Numbered from the stretch's first letter, positions 52,878-62,672 are shown. The stretch is DNA of 64,000 bases from Flavobacterium cheongpyeongense (GCF_003202435.1 NZ_QJHK01000012.1:92673-156672); one strand, 5' to 3'. The notes: a model not told the origin generated them from the sequence alone. Made by a program: numbers and translations.

Positions 52878-54569
52878 ATGTTGAAAAACAGCTTAAAATA
52901 TTTTAGTTTTTTATTGATATTTTTGATGATAGGCTGCGCCAAGCGCGGCAGCATAACCGGAGGTTTAAAAGATACACTTGCTCCTATTTTAAAATCAAGT
53001 TCGCCTAAAAATTTCAGTACTGACTTTAAGGCTGATGAAATCATTCTGACATTTGATGAATATGTAAAACTTAAAAATGCCAATAAACAGTTGATTATTT
53101 CACCGCCAATGAAAAACCCTCCTGTTATTACACCTACAAATGCAAGTAAGTTTATTAATATAAAGATTTTAGATACTTTACAGCCCAACACCACTTACAG
53201 TCTTAATTTTGGGCAAAGTATTACGGATAATAACGAAGGAAATCCTTATAATCAATTCAAATATGTTTTCTCGACTGGGACCTATATTGATTCTCTTGCC
53301 CTCAACGGAAGAATCAAAGATTCTTACGACAAAACTGCCGATAATTTTGTAACTGTAATGTTGTATGAGGTTAATGACAAATTTAAGGATTCTGTTATTT
53401 ATAAAGAAAACCCACGTTATATAACGAATACTTTAGACAGCTTAACAACTTTTCGATTAGAAAACCTAAAAGCGGGAAAATATCTTCTGGTAGCTTTAAA
53501 AGACAAAGGAAATAATAATAAATTCAACCCGAAAGAAGACAAAATTGGTTTTTTAAAACAGTATATAACAATACCAAACGACACTGTTTTTGAGTTGGAA
53601 TTATTTAAAGAACGACTTCCTTTAAAAGTTTTCAAACCTATACAGGCATCGGGGAACCGATTATTGCTTCCGTATGAAGGGAAACAAAACTTCAAAGATT
53701 CGAAACCTAAAATTGTACTTAAAAACGGCAATGATGTCATTGAAACCATTATAACTCAATTCCCTAAAAAAGATTCGCTACAGGTTTGGTACAAACCCAT
53801 AAAAGCTGATTCATTATCAATGGAAGTAAGTAAGGATAACTACGAAAAAAAGTTTACTTTTAAAATCAAAAACCAGAAAAAAGACTCTCTGAATATTACT
53901 GCTTTACAAAATGGTATTATTCATTTCAGAGACAAATTTACGCTTGAATCTGCTACGCCGCTTGTCAAATTTGATAAGTCCAAAATACAATTAGTGAATA
54001 AAGATTCAACAGCTGTTCCTTACACAACAGAATATGATGAGTTTGAACAAAAACTATATTTCGATTTTAAAAAAGAACCCGCACAAAAATATAATTTCAC
54101 TTTTTTGCCAGGTGCTTTAACCGATCTTAATGAAAAACCGAATGACACTTTATCCTATAAGCTGAACACACGTGAAATAGAAGAATACGGAAATCTTACG
54201 CTAAATTTACAAAATGTAAAACGTTTCCCGATTATCGTTGAATTAACTAATAAAAAAGGTGATGTTGTACTGGCTAGTGCGTATTCAGAATCAGAGACTA
54301 AATTTGATTTTTTGCTTTTAGAGCCAAGTGTATATTCAGTCCGGATAATTTATGATGACAATAAAAATAAAAAATACGACCCCGGTAATTATTTAGAAAA
54401 AAAATATGCCGAAGAAGTTTTTTATTATCAGGAAGAAATTGACCTGCATGCGAATTGGGACAAAATTGAATCTTTGGATTTAAGTATCCCTTTCGACCCT
54501 GCATTAGAAAAAAAGAAAGAAGAAGACAAGCAAAAAGCAGAAAAGAAAAGAAAGAAAACTGCTTTTTAG
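52878..54569 (+). CDS. Lipoprotein with bacterial Ig-like (SbsA-like) domain
   Basis: 563 residues from ATG 52878 with lipobox FLLIFLMIGCAKRG (C20); an upstream start adds 11 residues and shifts the signal. Residues about 30-130 are an Ig-like domain (KSSSPKNFSTDFKADEIILT, FDEYVKLKNANKQ, LQPNTTYSLNFGQS). The rest is beta-rich; the end is a long Lys/Glu tail (KKKEEDKQKAEKKRKK). Likely on the outer-membrane surface or in the periplasm. Its stop overlaps the convergent amidase gene by 4 bp. Confidence 0.85.
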   Translation: MLKNSLKYFSFLLIFLMIGCAKRGSITGGLKDTLAPILKSSSPKNFSTDFKADEIILTFDEYVKLKNANKQLIISPPMKNPPVITPTNASKFINIKILDTLQPNTTYSLNFGQSITDNNEGNPYNQFKYVFSTGTYIDSLALNGRIKDSYDKTADNFVTVMLYEVNDKFKDSVIYKENPRYITNTLDSLTTFRLENLKAGKYLLVALKDKGNNNKFNPKEDKIGFLKQYITIPNDTVFELELFKERLPLKVFKPIQASGNRLLLPYEGKQNFKDSKPKIVLKNGNDVIETIITQFPKKDSLQVWYKPIKADSLSMEVSKDNYEKKFTFKIKNQKKDSLNITALQNGIIHFRDKFTLESATPLVKFDKSKIQLVNKDSTAVPYTTEYDEFEQKLYFDFKKEPAQKYNFTFLPGALTDLNEKPNDTLSYKLNTREIEEYGNLTLNLQNVKRFPIIVELTNKKGDVVLASAYSESETKFDFLLLEPSVYSVRIIYDDNKNKKYDPGNYLEKKYAEEVFYYQEEIDLHANWDKIESLDLSIPFDPALEKKKEEDKQKAEKKRKKTAF

Positions 54570-55333
54570 TCTTTAATTTCAAACACATCCTTGTCACTAA
54601 GGAAATCCACTTTTTTTCGGGTTTCCAACATGATATTTCTATCTAAATTTACTATAAAAACACCTTCATTTTCTTGTGGTTCCAAAATTGGATTCCCAAG
54701 AAAATCAATCACCTGAGAATGACCATTGTACTGATGGTTGTTCGCATCCAAACCTATTCTGTTAACTCCAATTGTGTAACTAAGATTTTCTACTGCACGG
54801 GCTTTCAACAGAATATCCCACGCATTTATCCTTACCTTAGGCCAGTTGGCTACATACAGGAGTAAATCATAGTTTTCTACATTTCTGGCAAATACAGGAA
54901 AACGCAAATCATAACAAATCTGCAGGCAAATTTTCCAGCCCAAATAATAAACGATTTGTTTTTTGCTTCCTGCTGTATACACTTTATCTTCTCCAGCCAA
55001 AGTAAACAAATGTCTTTTATCATAATATTGAATTTCTCCTGACGGGAAAACAAACAATAACCGATTATAGTATTCTTTGTTCTCTGAAATTATTAAACTG
55101 CCTGCAATAGCACAATTATTAGCTTCAGCCATTTCTTTCATCCATTGAACAGTTTTTTCCTGCATCGTCTCAGCCACTTCTGAAGCTTTCATGGTAAATC
55201 CTGTTGAAAACATTTCCGGAAGGACAATCAAATCAACATCATCGCATATTTTGCCTATTTTAGCATTTAAATTAATTCTGTTTACCTGAGCATCTTCCCA
55301 AACAAGATCAGATTGTATAAGGGCTATTTTCAT
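54566..55333 (-). CDS. Nitrilase-superfamily amidase (YafV/omega-amidase-like)
   Basis: 255 residues from ATG 55333 (MKIALIQSDLVWED). A longer frame would run into the terminator of the upstream gene. Catalytic triad of the superfamily: E40 (LIVLPEMFSTGF), K106 (YDKRHLF), C140 (ICLQICYDLRFP). Length equals YafV, an omega-amidase that hydrolyses 2-oxoglutaramate-type compounds; carbon-nitrogen hydrolase in any case. Substrate unproven. Confidence 0.9.
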   Translation of the reverse strand: MKIALIQSDLVWEDAQVNRINLNAKIGKICDDVDLIVLPEMFSTGFTMKASEVAETMQEKTVQWMKEMAEANNCAIAGSLIISENKEYYNRLLFVFPSGEIQYYDKRHLFTLAGEDKVYTAGSKKQIVYYLGWKICLQICYDLRFPVFARNVENYDLLLYVANWPKVRINAWDILLKARAVENLSYTIGVNRIGLDANNHQYNGHSQVIDFLGNPILEPQENEGVFIVNLDRNIMLETRKKVDFLSDKDVFEIKD

Positions 55334-55355
55334 TTTGTTTATTTTCATATAAAGA

Positions 55356-55391
55356 TAAAAAAACGCATCCAAATTAATGAATGCGTTTTCT
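55356..55391 (-). terminator. Intrinsic terminator after the 345-residue secreted protein gene
   Basis: AAAACGCAT (55360-55368) with ATGCGTTTT (55381-55389); T run in the minus sense. It lies upstream of the amidase ATG. Confidence 0.8.
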
Positions 55392-55404
55392 TTACAATTT
55401 AAAA

Positions 55405-56442
55405 TCATTTAGCTTCTACAGCTTTATTAATTTTCTTAAAATCATCATCTTTTAAATTATAACTCATCGCATCATAAACATAATATGCAGGATCACCAGA
55501 TTTAGCATTTACAATTTGTAAATATTTATTCCCATTCATACTAACATATCTTAAATAATAAACATCTTCATTATCTAAAATTTTATTTTCCAAATCTTTA
55601 TCTTTTATAAACTGAAACTTATATTTATAATCTTCTAAAAGTTTCTTAATCTCTTTTTCATCTCTAAGCGCTTCACTAAATCTCCATGCATCATATTTCA
55701 TCATATAAACTTCAGGAATATAAAGTATACTTTCTTTTAAATTTTTTATTTTCGGATTAACAAAATTATCATAAAGTCCACAATGCTCTTCTTTAGTAAT
55801 AATTTGATCAATTTGTTGAAAATAATTTTTAAGCATTCCTAAGTTCGTATTTGTAAAACTTACTTTAGTATACATTTCTTCATATAATTTTTCCATTTTT
55901 TCATCGGGAAATTTTAATTTCATAAGATCCAAAGACCCTAAAGCATTCCTTAAAAATTCATTAGTAGGACAAAGTGGAATTCTTGCTACATATGATAAAT
56001 TTTCATTAATAAGATCTCTTAATTTCTTATCGTATTTTTTGTCATCGATTTGGAGCTTTCGAAACTCTTTTTCAAACTTTTCTTTACTTAAAACTTTTAT
56101 ACCTAAATTAGTATGAAGATACATCGTCCCACTTGAAGTTCTTAAAAGATCACCAAAAATTTCAGCAAACGAGTAACTCCCGTTCACAAAATCTAAATGC
56201 TTAAAATCTTTAAAATCTACCACTTTAAAAGAGGTAACAGTCCAAACCTCTTTTAAAACTTTTTCATATTCTTCTTTTTTGTACGTAGTCGGTAAAACAA
56301 AAACTGTTGTTGTTTTTTTAAAATTTTCTAATTGCCCTTTTTTAAATTCTTCATTAGCACCTCGTTCTGATGGAGTAACTGCTAGCTGAGCATAATTTTT
56401 AACACTTAGAACAAGCATTATTACGAGTAAAATACTTTTCAT
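55405..56442 (-). CDS. Secreted protein of unknown function
   Basis: 345 residues with signal peptide MKSILLVIMLVLSVKNYAQ. Lys/Asp/Glu-rich, largely helical, with pieces TTTVFVLPTTYKKEEYEKVL, SYSFAEIFGDLLRTSSGTM, YLRYVSMNGNKYLQIVNAKS. No known motif. It has its own terminator and lies between sdhB and the amidase. AT-rich codon use stands out slightly from the sdh genes. Confidence 0.75.
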   Translation of the reverse strand: MKSILLVIMLVLSVKNYAQLAVTPSERGANEEFKKGQLENFKKTTTVFVLPTTYKKEEYEKVLKEVWTVTSFKVVDFKDFKHLDFVNGSYSFAEIFGDLLRTSSGTMYLHTNLGIKVLSKEKFEKEFRKLQIDDKKYDKKLRDLINENLSYVARIPLCPTNEFLRNALGSLDLMKLKFPDEKMEKLYEEMYTKVSFTNTNLGMLKNYFQQIDQIITKEEHCGLYDNFVNPKIKNLKESILYIPEVYMMKYDAWRFSEALRDEKEIKKLLEDYKYKFQFIKDKDLENKILDNEDVYYLRYVSMNGNKYLQIVNAKSGDPAYYVYDAMSYNLKDDDFKKINKAVEAK

Positions 56443-56489
56443 TTAAATGATTTTGTTTACAATTATTTATATGGTTAAAAATAACAAAA

Positions 56490-56524
56490 AAGAGGCTGTC
56501 CATACCATTTAGACAGCCTCTTTT
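56490..56524 (-). terminator. Intrinsic terminator of the sdhCAB operon
   Basis: Eleven-bp stem (56490-56500 with 56512-56522), 11-base loop, T run in the minus sense. It directly follows the sdhB stop. Confidence 0.92.
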
Positions 56525-56545
56525 CTATAACGAAGTTTTATTTAC

Positions 56546-57292
56546 TTATCCTTTTAAGCTTGCCGCTAAATATTCACGGTTCATACGTGCAATATTTTCA
56601 AGAGAAATTCCTTTAGGACATTCTACTTCACAAGCTCCGGTGTTGGTACAGTTACCAAAACCTTCTAAATCCATTTGGTGAACCATGTTTAGTACACGTT
56701 CAGTAGCCTCAACTTTACCTTGTGGCAACAAAGCATATTGAGATACTTTTGCACCCACGAACAACATTGCTGATGAGTTTTTACAAGTGGCAACACAAGC
56801 TCCACAACCAATACACGCTGCAGCATCAAATGATTTATCTGCATCGGCTTTATTAATTGGAATGGTATTGGCATCAATTGTATTTCCTGAAGTATTTACC
56901 GAGATAAATCCTCCTGCATGTTGAATTCTGTCAAAAGAACTTCTGTCAACAACTAAATCTTTAATTACAGGGAACGCTTTTGCTCTGAATGGTTCGATAA
57001 AAATCGTATCACCATCTTTAAACATACGCATGTGTAACTGACAAGTCGTTACTCCTCTGTCTGGCCCGTGTGCTTCTCCATTGATGAATAAAGAACACAT
57101 TCCGCAGATTCCCTCACGACAGTCGTGGTCAAATGCTACCGGTTCTTCTCCTTTGTTGATTAATTTTTCGTTAAGAACGTCAAGCATTTCAAGGAAAGAC
57201 ATATCCGGTTCGATTCCGTCAATTGGGTAATCAACGATTCCTCCTTTATCCTGGGCGTTTTTCTGACGCCATATTTTTAATGTAAGTTTCAT
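56546..57292 (-). CDS. sdhB: Succinate dehydrogenase / fumarate reductase iron-sulfur subunit
   Basis: 248 residues. [2Fe-2S] cluster ligands C58, C63, C66 and C84; [4Fe-4S]/[3Fe-4S] groups C160/C163/C166/C170 and C215/C221/C225. It passes electrons from SdhA to the quinone site. An 82-bp AGTC-type repeat separates it from sdhA. Type B enzyme with SdhC as sole anchor. Confidence 0.96.
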   Translation of the reverse strand: MKLTLKIWRQKNAQDKGGIVDYPIDGIEPDMSFLEMLDVLNEKLINKGEEPVAFDHDCREGICGMCSLFINGEAHGPDRGVTTCQLHMRMFKDGDTIFIEPFRAKAFPVIKDLVVDRSSFDRIQHAGGFISVNTSGNTIDANTIPINKADADKSFDAAACIGCGACVATCKNSSAMLFVGAKVSQYALLPQGKVEATERVLNMVHQMDLEGFGNCTNTGACEVECPKGISLENIARMNREYLAASLKG

Positions 57293-57374
57293 CTTTTTTA
57301 AGTTTAAAAGTCATAAAGTCTAAATCGAAAGTCTAACACTTTAAGACTTTGGACTTTGGACTTTTGACCAAATT
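57293..57374. repeat. AGTC/GACT short-unit tract between sdhA and sdhB
   Basis: Repeated AAAGTC/GACTTT units with one perfect hairpin arm (57328-57334 with 57344-57350). Same sequence type as the leuS insertion. Confidence 0.6.
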
Positions 57375-59375
57375 CTATTTGTAACTACGCTGTACTAATT
57401 TAATGTTTTCGTAAACCAGAGGTTCTTTGTGTAATACGGCATCACTTGGTTTTCCTTTGTACTCCCAGGCTGCTACGTACGCAAAGTTTTCGTCATCACG
57501 AAGTGCTTCCCCTTCTTCTGTCTGGTATTCTTCACGGAAGTGACCTCCACAAGACTCATTACGGTGTAAAGCATCTTTTGCGAACAATTCCCCTAATTCT
57601 AAGAAATCGGCAACACGGATTGCTTTTTCCAGTTCCTGATTAAATTCGTTTGCAGTTCCAGGCACTTTTACATCTTTATAAAACTCTTCACGTAAAGCGG
57701 CAATTTCTTCAATAGCTTCGTTTAATCCTTTTTCATTACGGGCCATTCCAACTTTATCCCACATAATTTTCCCCAATTTTTTATGGAAATGATCTACAGA
57801 ATGTGTCCCTTTATTATTGATAAATTTATCAATTAGCTCTTTTACATTTTTCTCAGCTTCTACGAATTCAGGTAAATCTGTAGAAATTGGTCCCATTTTA
57901 ATATCCGGAGCTAAATAATCCCCAATGGTATAAGGTAGTACGAAATATCCGTCGGCTAAGCCCTGCATCAAAGCAGAAGCTCCAAGTCTGTTTGCTCCGT
58001 GATCAGAGAAGTTAGATTCTCCGATTGAGAAACATCCAGGAATGGTAGTCATTAAATTATAATCAACCCAAGTACCTCCCATAGTGTAGTGAACCGCCGG
58101 GTAAATCATCATTGGCGTTACATAAGGATCTTCGTCAACAATTTTTAAATACATTTGGAATAAGTTCCCGTATTTACTTTTTACAATTTCAGTTCCTAAT
58201 TTAGTTACTAAAGCAGCATCATTAGCATCTAAACCTTTTACGTATGCTGCTTCTGTTCCGTATCTTTTGATCGCTGCTGCGAAATCCAAGTAAACTGCTT
58301 CTCCGGTTTTGTTTACTCCAAATCCGGCATCACATCTTTCTTTTGCAGCACGGGATGCAACGTCACGAGGCACTAAGTTACCAAAAGCAGGATATCTCCT
58401 TTCTAAGAAATAATCTCTTTCCTCTTCAGATAAATCGGTTGCTTTTTTCTTTCCTTCACGGATTGCCTGAGCATCTTCTAATTTTGCAGGAACCCAGATA
58501 CGTCCGTCGTTACGCAGCGACTCAGACATCAAAGTCAGTTTTGACTGGTGATCTCCGGAAACCGGAATACAGGTTGGGTGAATTTGTGTGTAGCAAGGAT
58601 TAGCGAAAAATGCTCCTTTTTTATGAATTTTCCAGGCTGCAGTCGCATTAGATCCCATAGCATTTGTTGAAAGGAAAAATACGTTACCGTATCCTCCGGA
58701 TCCAATTACTACAGCGTGAGCAGAATGCCTTTCTATTTCTCCGGTAATTAAGTTTCGGGCAATAATACCTCTCGCTTTACCATCAACAATTACTAAATCG
58801 AGCATTTCGTGACGGTTGTACATTTTTACTTTACCACGACCAATCTGACGGTTCATTGCAGAATAAGCTCCTAACAATAACTGTTGCCCTGTTTGACCCT
58901 GTGCATAAAATGTACGGGAAACCAAAGTTCCTCCAAATGAACGGTTATCCAAAAGTCCACCATATTCACGAGCCAATGGTACCCCCTGAGCCACACACTG
59001 GTCGATAATATTTGCAGAAACTTCGGCCAAACGGTGAACGTTTGCCTCACGTGCACGGTAGTCACCTCCTTTTACAGTATCGTAGAACAATCTGTAAACC
59101 GAGTCACCGTCACCTTTATAATTTTTTGCAGCATTAATCCCTCCTTGTGCTGCGATAGAGTGCGCACGACGAGGTGAATCCTGAAAACAAAATGCTTTTA
59201 CGTTATACCCTAATTCAGCTAAAGTTGCCGCAGCAGAACCTCCGGCCAATCCTGTACCAACAATGATAATATCTAAATTACGTTTGTTAGCAGGGTTTAC
59301 TAAATTAATATGATCTTTATAATTTGTCCATTTATCCGCTATAGGACCATTTGGAATTTTTGAATCTAATGCCAT
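57375..59375 (-). CDS. sdhA: Succinate dehydrogenase / fumarate reductase flavoprotein subunit
   Basis: Oxidises succinate (or reduces fumarate) in the TCA cycle. 666 residues. FAD site [17 protein letters not shown] (40-56), covalent FAD histidine H72 in [15 protein letters not shown], active-site region [14 protein letters not shown] and [13 protein letters not shown]. The long form without an obvious extra domain is typical of Bacteroidetes. 15 bp from sdhC. Confidence 0.97.
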   Translation of the reverse strand: MALDSKIPNGPIADKWTNYKDHINLVNPANKRNLDIIIVGTGLAGGSAAATLAELGYNVKAFCFQDSPRRAHSIAAQGGINAAKNYKGDGDSVYRLFYDTVKGGDYRAREANVHRLAEVSANIIDQCVAQGVPLAREYGGLLDNRSFGGTLVSRTFYAQGQTGQQLLLGAYSAMNRQIGRGKVKMYNRHEMLDLVIVDGKARGIIARNLITGEIERHSAHAVVIGSGGYGNVFFLSTNAMGSNATAAWKIHKKGAFFANPCYTQIHPTCIPVSGDHQSKLTLMSESLRNDGRIWVPAKLEDAQAIREGKKKATDLSEEERDYFLERRYPAFGNLVPRDVASRAAKERCDAGFGVNKTGEAVYLDFAAAIKRYGTEAAYVKGLDANDAALVTKLGTEIVKSKYGNLFQMYLKIVDEDPYVTPMMIYPAVHYTMGGTWVDYNLMTTIPGCFSIGESNFSDHGANRLGASALMQGLADGYFVLPYTIGDYLAPDIKMGPISTDLPEFVEAEKNVKELIDKFINNKGTHSVDHFHKKLGKIMWDKVGMARNEKGLNEAIEEIAALREEFYKDVKVPGTANEFNQELEKAIRVADFLELGELFAKDALHRNESCGGHFREEYQTEEGEALRDDENFAYVAAWEYKGKPSDAVLHKEPLVYENIKLVQRSYK

Positions 59376-59390
59376 TATAATTGATATTAA

Positions 59391-60056
59391 TTATTGGTTG
59401 AAATGATGAAATAAGGCGATAATTACAAAAGCAGCCGGAACTACAACTGCAAACCAGTAACCTACTTTTGCTAAAAACCTTGAATATTTATTGTGCATCC
59501 CCACTGACTGAAGAGAAGATGCAAATCCGTGCCATAAATGGAATCCTAAAAGGATAAAAGAAATACAGTATAATCCTGTACGAATCGGGTCATGAAATTT
59601 ATGAACTAACTCTCCATAATACCTTGTAGCATCAGGCTCAGTTCCTGCAATATATTTGTAGGCAACCTCAGGAAACCAAAAATCATAAAAATGTAATCCT
59701 AAGAAAGCCAAGATAACCAATCCGGAAATAATCATATTTCTGGAACTCCATGAAGCGTTTGCAGCTCCGTTGTAATTTGCATAAGCAATAGGTCTAGCAG
59801 CTCTGTTTTGAGCAGTTAGTATAAATCCCATTATGAAATGGAAAATTACCCCGAAAGCCAAAATTGGTTGCATTACAAATTGTATTAGCGGATTGTAACC
59901 CATAAAATGTGAAGCCGTATTAAAAACATCTTCACTGATAATAGAAATAAAGTTTAAGGTAACATGCAGCGCTAAAAACGTGATTAAGAATATTCCCGAA
60001 AGAGCCATAGCCACTTTCTTTAAGATGGAAGCATTCAATAGTGCAGATTGTGCCAT
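59391..60056 (-). CDS. sdhC: Succinate dehydrogenase cytochrome b556 subunit
   Basis: 221 residues with five membrane helices (about 15-37, 58-82, 107-126, 155-175, 197-217). Heme-ligand histidines are among LALHVTLNF, FHFIMGF, GLHFYDF, GFHLWHGF. It anchors SdhAB and reduces menaquinone; the single anchor (no sdhD) is the type B form. First gene of the operon; promoter listed below. Confidence 0.93.
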   Translation of the reverse strand: MAQSALLNASILKKVAMALSGIFLITFLALHVTLNFISIISEDVFNTASHFMGYNPLIQFVMQPILAFGVIFHFIMGFILTAQNRAARPIAYANYNGAANASWSSRNMIISGLVILAFLGLHFYDFWFPEVAYKYIAGTEPDATRYYGELVHKFHDPIRTGLYCISFILLGFHLWHGFASSLQSVGMHNKYSRFLAKVGYWFAVVVPAAFVIIALFHHFNQ

Positions 60057-60089
60057 AAGTGTTTAAGTAGTTTGTTTTAAAAAATTAAG

Positions 60090-60120
60090 CAAAAATAGCG
60101 CAATTAGAAATCAACTACAA
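60090..60120 (-). promoter_or_regulatory. Promoter of sdhCAB
   Basis: Minus strand: TTG (60120-60118), 20-base spacer, TATTTTTG (60097-60090), close to the Bacteroidetes consensus TTG-N19-TAnnTTTG. It is 34 bp before the sdhC ATG, giving a short leader. Confidence 0.65.
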
Positions 60121-60157
60121 CCATTTCGTTGTTATTTATAATCATTTTAAAATAGAC

Positions 60158-60179
60158 TACGTATACGTACTTTTACGTA
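60158..60179. promoter_or_regulatory. Cluster of three TACGTA hexamers upstream of the sdh promoter
   Basis: Perfect 12-bp palindrome TACGTATACGTA (60158-60169) plus a third TACGTA at 60174-60179, 38 bp upstream of the -33 TTG. Unusual in this AT-rich gap and positioned like an activator site. Confidence 0.5.
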
Positions 60180-60412
60180 TAAAAAAAACAAATAATGCAT
60201 TTATTTATTATAAAAAATTTTAAATACACAATTAACCTCGTTTATTTATTAAAATATACATGCACGAAAAAAATAACAAAAATTTACTAAATTATTATTT
60301 TAATCAAAGTTTTGACTGGTTTTCTAAAAAAGTGTCTTTAAACGAGAATTTTATACTCTTAAAAAATTGTCATTCCACTCCATAAACTTTACCTTTACCC
60401 GCTTCAAAAAAA

Positions 60413-61780
60413 ATGAGAATGAAAACAGGAATTGATGCTATCTCTTTTGATGTAGCCAACATACATTTACCCATAAAAACTTTGGCAACAGCCAGAAATA
60501 TTGAACCCGAAAAACTGGAAAAGGGTCTAGGATTACTGAAAATGACTTTACCAGACGTTCATCAGGATGCTGTGGTTTTTGGAGCGAATGCTTTAACCAG
60601 ACTTATTATTGACAATAAGATAAACCTGAACGAAATCAGTCGGATTTACGTTGGTACCGAAAGCAGTATTGACAGTTCAAAACCCATTGCTTCCTATTTA
60701 ATTAATTTAATGGAACAGAAATTTGGTGAGGATATGCTGGCAGAATGCGATGTTGTCGATTTTACTTTTGCCTGTATCGGTGGTGTCGATGCTTTGCAAA
60801 ACTGTATTGACTTTGTAAAACTGAATCCTACCAAAAAAGCCATTGTGGTTACGACTGATTTTGCAAAATACGATTTAAATTCAACCGGAGAATATACACA
60901 AGGCGCAGGAGCAGTTGCAATGTTAGTCACTTCAGATCCAAAAATTATTGCTTTTGATGATAATTGGGCAACCAGCACAAAAGGCGTTTTCGACTTTTTC
61001 AAACCGTACAGAAACCTTTCAAAAGAAGCAATCACAAAGAATACAAATAACGATTCCTGGTTTGACAATTTAGAAGCCGAAATCGAAATCCACAAAGACC
61101 AGCCTGTTTTTGATGGACAATATTCCAATCAGTGTTATATGGATCGTACGCGATCTGCTTACTTTTCATTCAAAAAATTGAAAAACTCAACCGATACTTT
61201 ATACAATTCCTGGAACAGCATCATCATGCACCTTCCGTATTCTTTTCAGGGACGCAGAATGTTATCTGAAATCTACGCATTAGATCATGCTGCTAAAATC
61301 ATTACAGAAAACATCGAGTCTGCTGATTATCAAAACAAAATTAAAGAAGTAGCAAAATCTGATGAGTACCGAAAATTCGTTACCGAGAAATTACAACCTG
61401 CAGAATTAGCTTCTTCTTTGATTGGAAATCTTTATACAGGTTCTATTTTCATGGGACTATTGTCAACCTTGGCACATTTTTATGATAGTAAAAAAGAAAT
61501 CTCCGGAAATAAATTCGGTTTTTTAGCTTATGGAAGCGGATCGAAATCGAAAGTTTTTGAAGGGACGATTCAGCCGGAGTGGCAATCGGCTTTAGCCAAA
61601 ACCAAACTTTTTGAAAATCTGCAAGAAAGTACAGAAATAGGTTTTGAAACTTACGAAAGTCTTCACAAGAAAGAACAAAAACAAAGTGTCCGAACACCTA
61701 AAAACGAATGGGTTTTAGATAGAATCGAAAAAGAAATTCCTAATTTAATTGGGGCGAGATATTACAAATGGGTGGATTAA
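60413..61780 (+). CDS. Hydroxymethylglutaryl-CoA synthase family protein
   Basis: 455 residues. Thiolase-fold condensing enzyme with catalytic C121 in FTFACIGGVDAL, VTTDFAKYDLNSTGEYTQGA, a His in IIMHLPYSFQGRRM, and GSIFMGLLSTLAHF. HMG-CoA synthase makes HMG-CoA for the mevalonate route. A second ATG at 60419 (MKTGIDAIS) is an equally good start. No other mevalonate genes are nearby. A terminator follows. Confidence 0.88.
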   Translation: MRMKTGIDAISFDVANIHLPIKTLATARNIEPEKLEKGLGLLKMTLPDVHQDAVVFGANALTRLIIDNKINLNEISRIYVGTESSIDSSKPIASYLINLMEQKFGEDMLAECDVVDFTFACIGGVDALQNCIDFVKLNPTKKAIVVTTDFAKYDLNSTGEYTQGAGAVAMLVTSDPKIIAFDDNWATSTKGVFDFFKPYRNLSKEAITKNTNNDSWFDNLEAEIEIHKDQPVFDGQYSNQCYMDRTRSAYFSFKKLKNSTDTLYNSWNSIIMHLPYSFQGRRMLSEIYALDHAAKIITENIESADYQNKIKEVAKSDEYRKFVTEKLQPAELASSLIGNLYTGSIFMGLLSTLAHFYDSKKEISGNKFGFLAYGSGSKSKVFEGTIQPEWQSALAKTKLFENLQESTEIGFETYESLHKKEQKQSVRTPKNEWVLDRIEKEIPNLIGARYYKWVD

Positions 61781-61810
61781 ACTCTAATTTTAAAATTCCA
61801 AATTCCAATA

Positions 61811-61842
61811 AAACCGAAGTTTAATTGCTTCGGTTTTTTTTA
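61811..61842 (+). terminator. Intrinsic terminator after the HMG-CoA synthase homologue
   Basis: AAACCGAAG (61811-61819) with CTTCGGTTT (61828-61836), then eight T. Confidence 0.9.
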
Positions 61843-61854
61843 TTAATCACAATC

Positions 61855-62023
61855 TTGTCATTCCGAGGGACGAGGAATCACACAAGAAACTCTGCAATCA
61901 AAATCGCCAATCTTTGTCGAGCTACTTGCGAAGATCCCTCGTTCCTCGGGATGACATACTTTTCGTCTAGATAATCTTTGTCGAATTACTAGTGTGATTT
62001 CTCCTTTCGTCGAAATGACAAAA
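61855..62023. repeat. REP-like palindromic repeat
   Basis: Starts CTTGTCATTCCGAGGGACGA and ends with TCGAAATGACAAA. It contains GCCAATCTTTGTCGAGCTAC found in the 14.4-kb element, and an inner inverted copy CCCTCGTTCCTCGGGATGAC (61937-61956). Any ORF across it is spurious. Confidence 0.75.
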
Positions 62024-62039
62024 AGAACAACAACAATAA

Positions 62040-62222
62040 TCAATCCTTCTTATCCTGTTGTTCTGTATGTATGTGATTTCCTTTCATAGTTCTATCTTCC
62101 ATATCCATTCCGTTTGACATTCCGAGCATAAAGGCAGTCATAATTACAATCAGTTTTCTTTTTATCCAAAGAAGTGGTCGTCTGGATTTCTCCAAACGTG
62201 TTTTGTTTTTGTGTTTATACAT
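62040..62222 (-). CDS. Small protein, 60 residues, unknown
   Basis: Basic N-terminus (MYKHKNKTRLEKSRRP), one short hydrophobic stretch (LIVIMTAFMLGMSNGMDM), then a hydrophilic end. Could be an inner-membrane or signal-like miniprotein. It follows the 123-residue gene by 78 bp on the same strand, and I have a vague recollection of the two together near metal-efflux genes in related species; no efflux gene is present here. Function unknown. Confidence 0.5.
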   Translation of the reverse strand: MYKHKNKTRLEKSRRPLLWIKRKLIVIMTAFMLGMSNGMDMEDRTMKGNHIHTEQQDKKD

Positions 62223-62300
62223 TTTGTAAATGATTAATGATTATACATTATTGAATCATCTTATGCGTTGAAGCGCATAAATTCTTAGGAAAGAAATTCT

Positions 62301-62672
62301 CTAAGCGCTGTATAAACTTTTATATAAATTGTTTGAGGTAAGTAATTCATTTAGAAAAACAGATTGTTTTATAAATGAATTGATATGTTGATAAAGAAGT
62401 GTTCGTAATTTTAGAAGAATCCGAATTTGAAAACTACAAACATCTGAAAATTCCAATGACGGCAGAGGAATTGAAAACGAAGCTTGTACCCGGGAAATAA
62501 ATCGACCTAAAACATATAATCGGGAATTCTTAAAATCTAATTCCCGTTTGAGAATTACATAGGAAGACTGGTAATAATCTGCTGATTTTGCCTGAGAATC
62601 TAAAGTACCATCATTCGCAATCAGTACAAAAGCCAGAAAGAGAGAAATCAGGTATTTTAGATATTTATTCAA
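62301..62672 (-). CDS. Small secreted protein of unknown function, 123 residues
   Basis: Signal peptide (MNKYLKYLISLFLAFVLIAND), then a mostly beta/helix mixture rich in Ser/Leu/Phe/Arg (LKRELDFKNSRLYVLGRFIS, FQIRILLKLRTLLYQHINSF). There is no Cys after processing except one in DVCSFQ. No family recognised. Same strand as the 60-residue gene; possibly one transcript. Confidence 0.55.
   Translation of the reverse strand: MNKYLKYLISLFLAFVLIANDGTLDSQAKSADYYQSSYVILKRELDFKNSRLYVLGRFISRVQASFSIPLPSLEFSDVCSFQIRILLKLRTLLYQHINSFIKQSVFLNELLTSNNLYKSLYSA

Larger units (their letters stand above)
60057..60412. other. Divergent gap sdhC / HMG-CoA synthase homologue
   Basis: 356 bp, AT-rich, containing the sdh promoter and TACGTA cluster but no gene. 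A + strand -7 box for the right-hand gene is not clear. Confidence 0.5.

Noticed and set aside
55334..55408. Longer start for the nitrilase-family amidase
   Set aside because: The extra residues overlap the terminator of the upstream gene and do not resemble the family.
61858..62043. Minus-strand ORF of 61 residues
   Set aside because: Lies fully within the REP-like element at 61855-62023.
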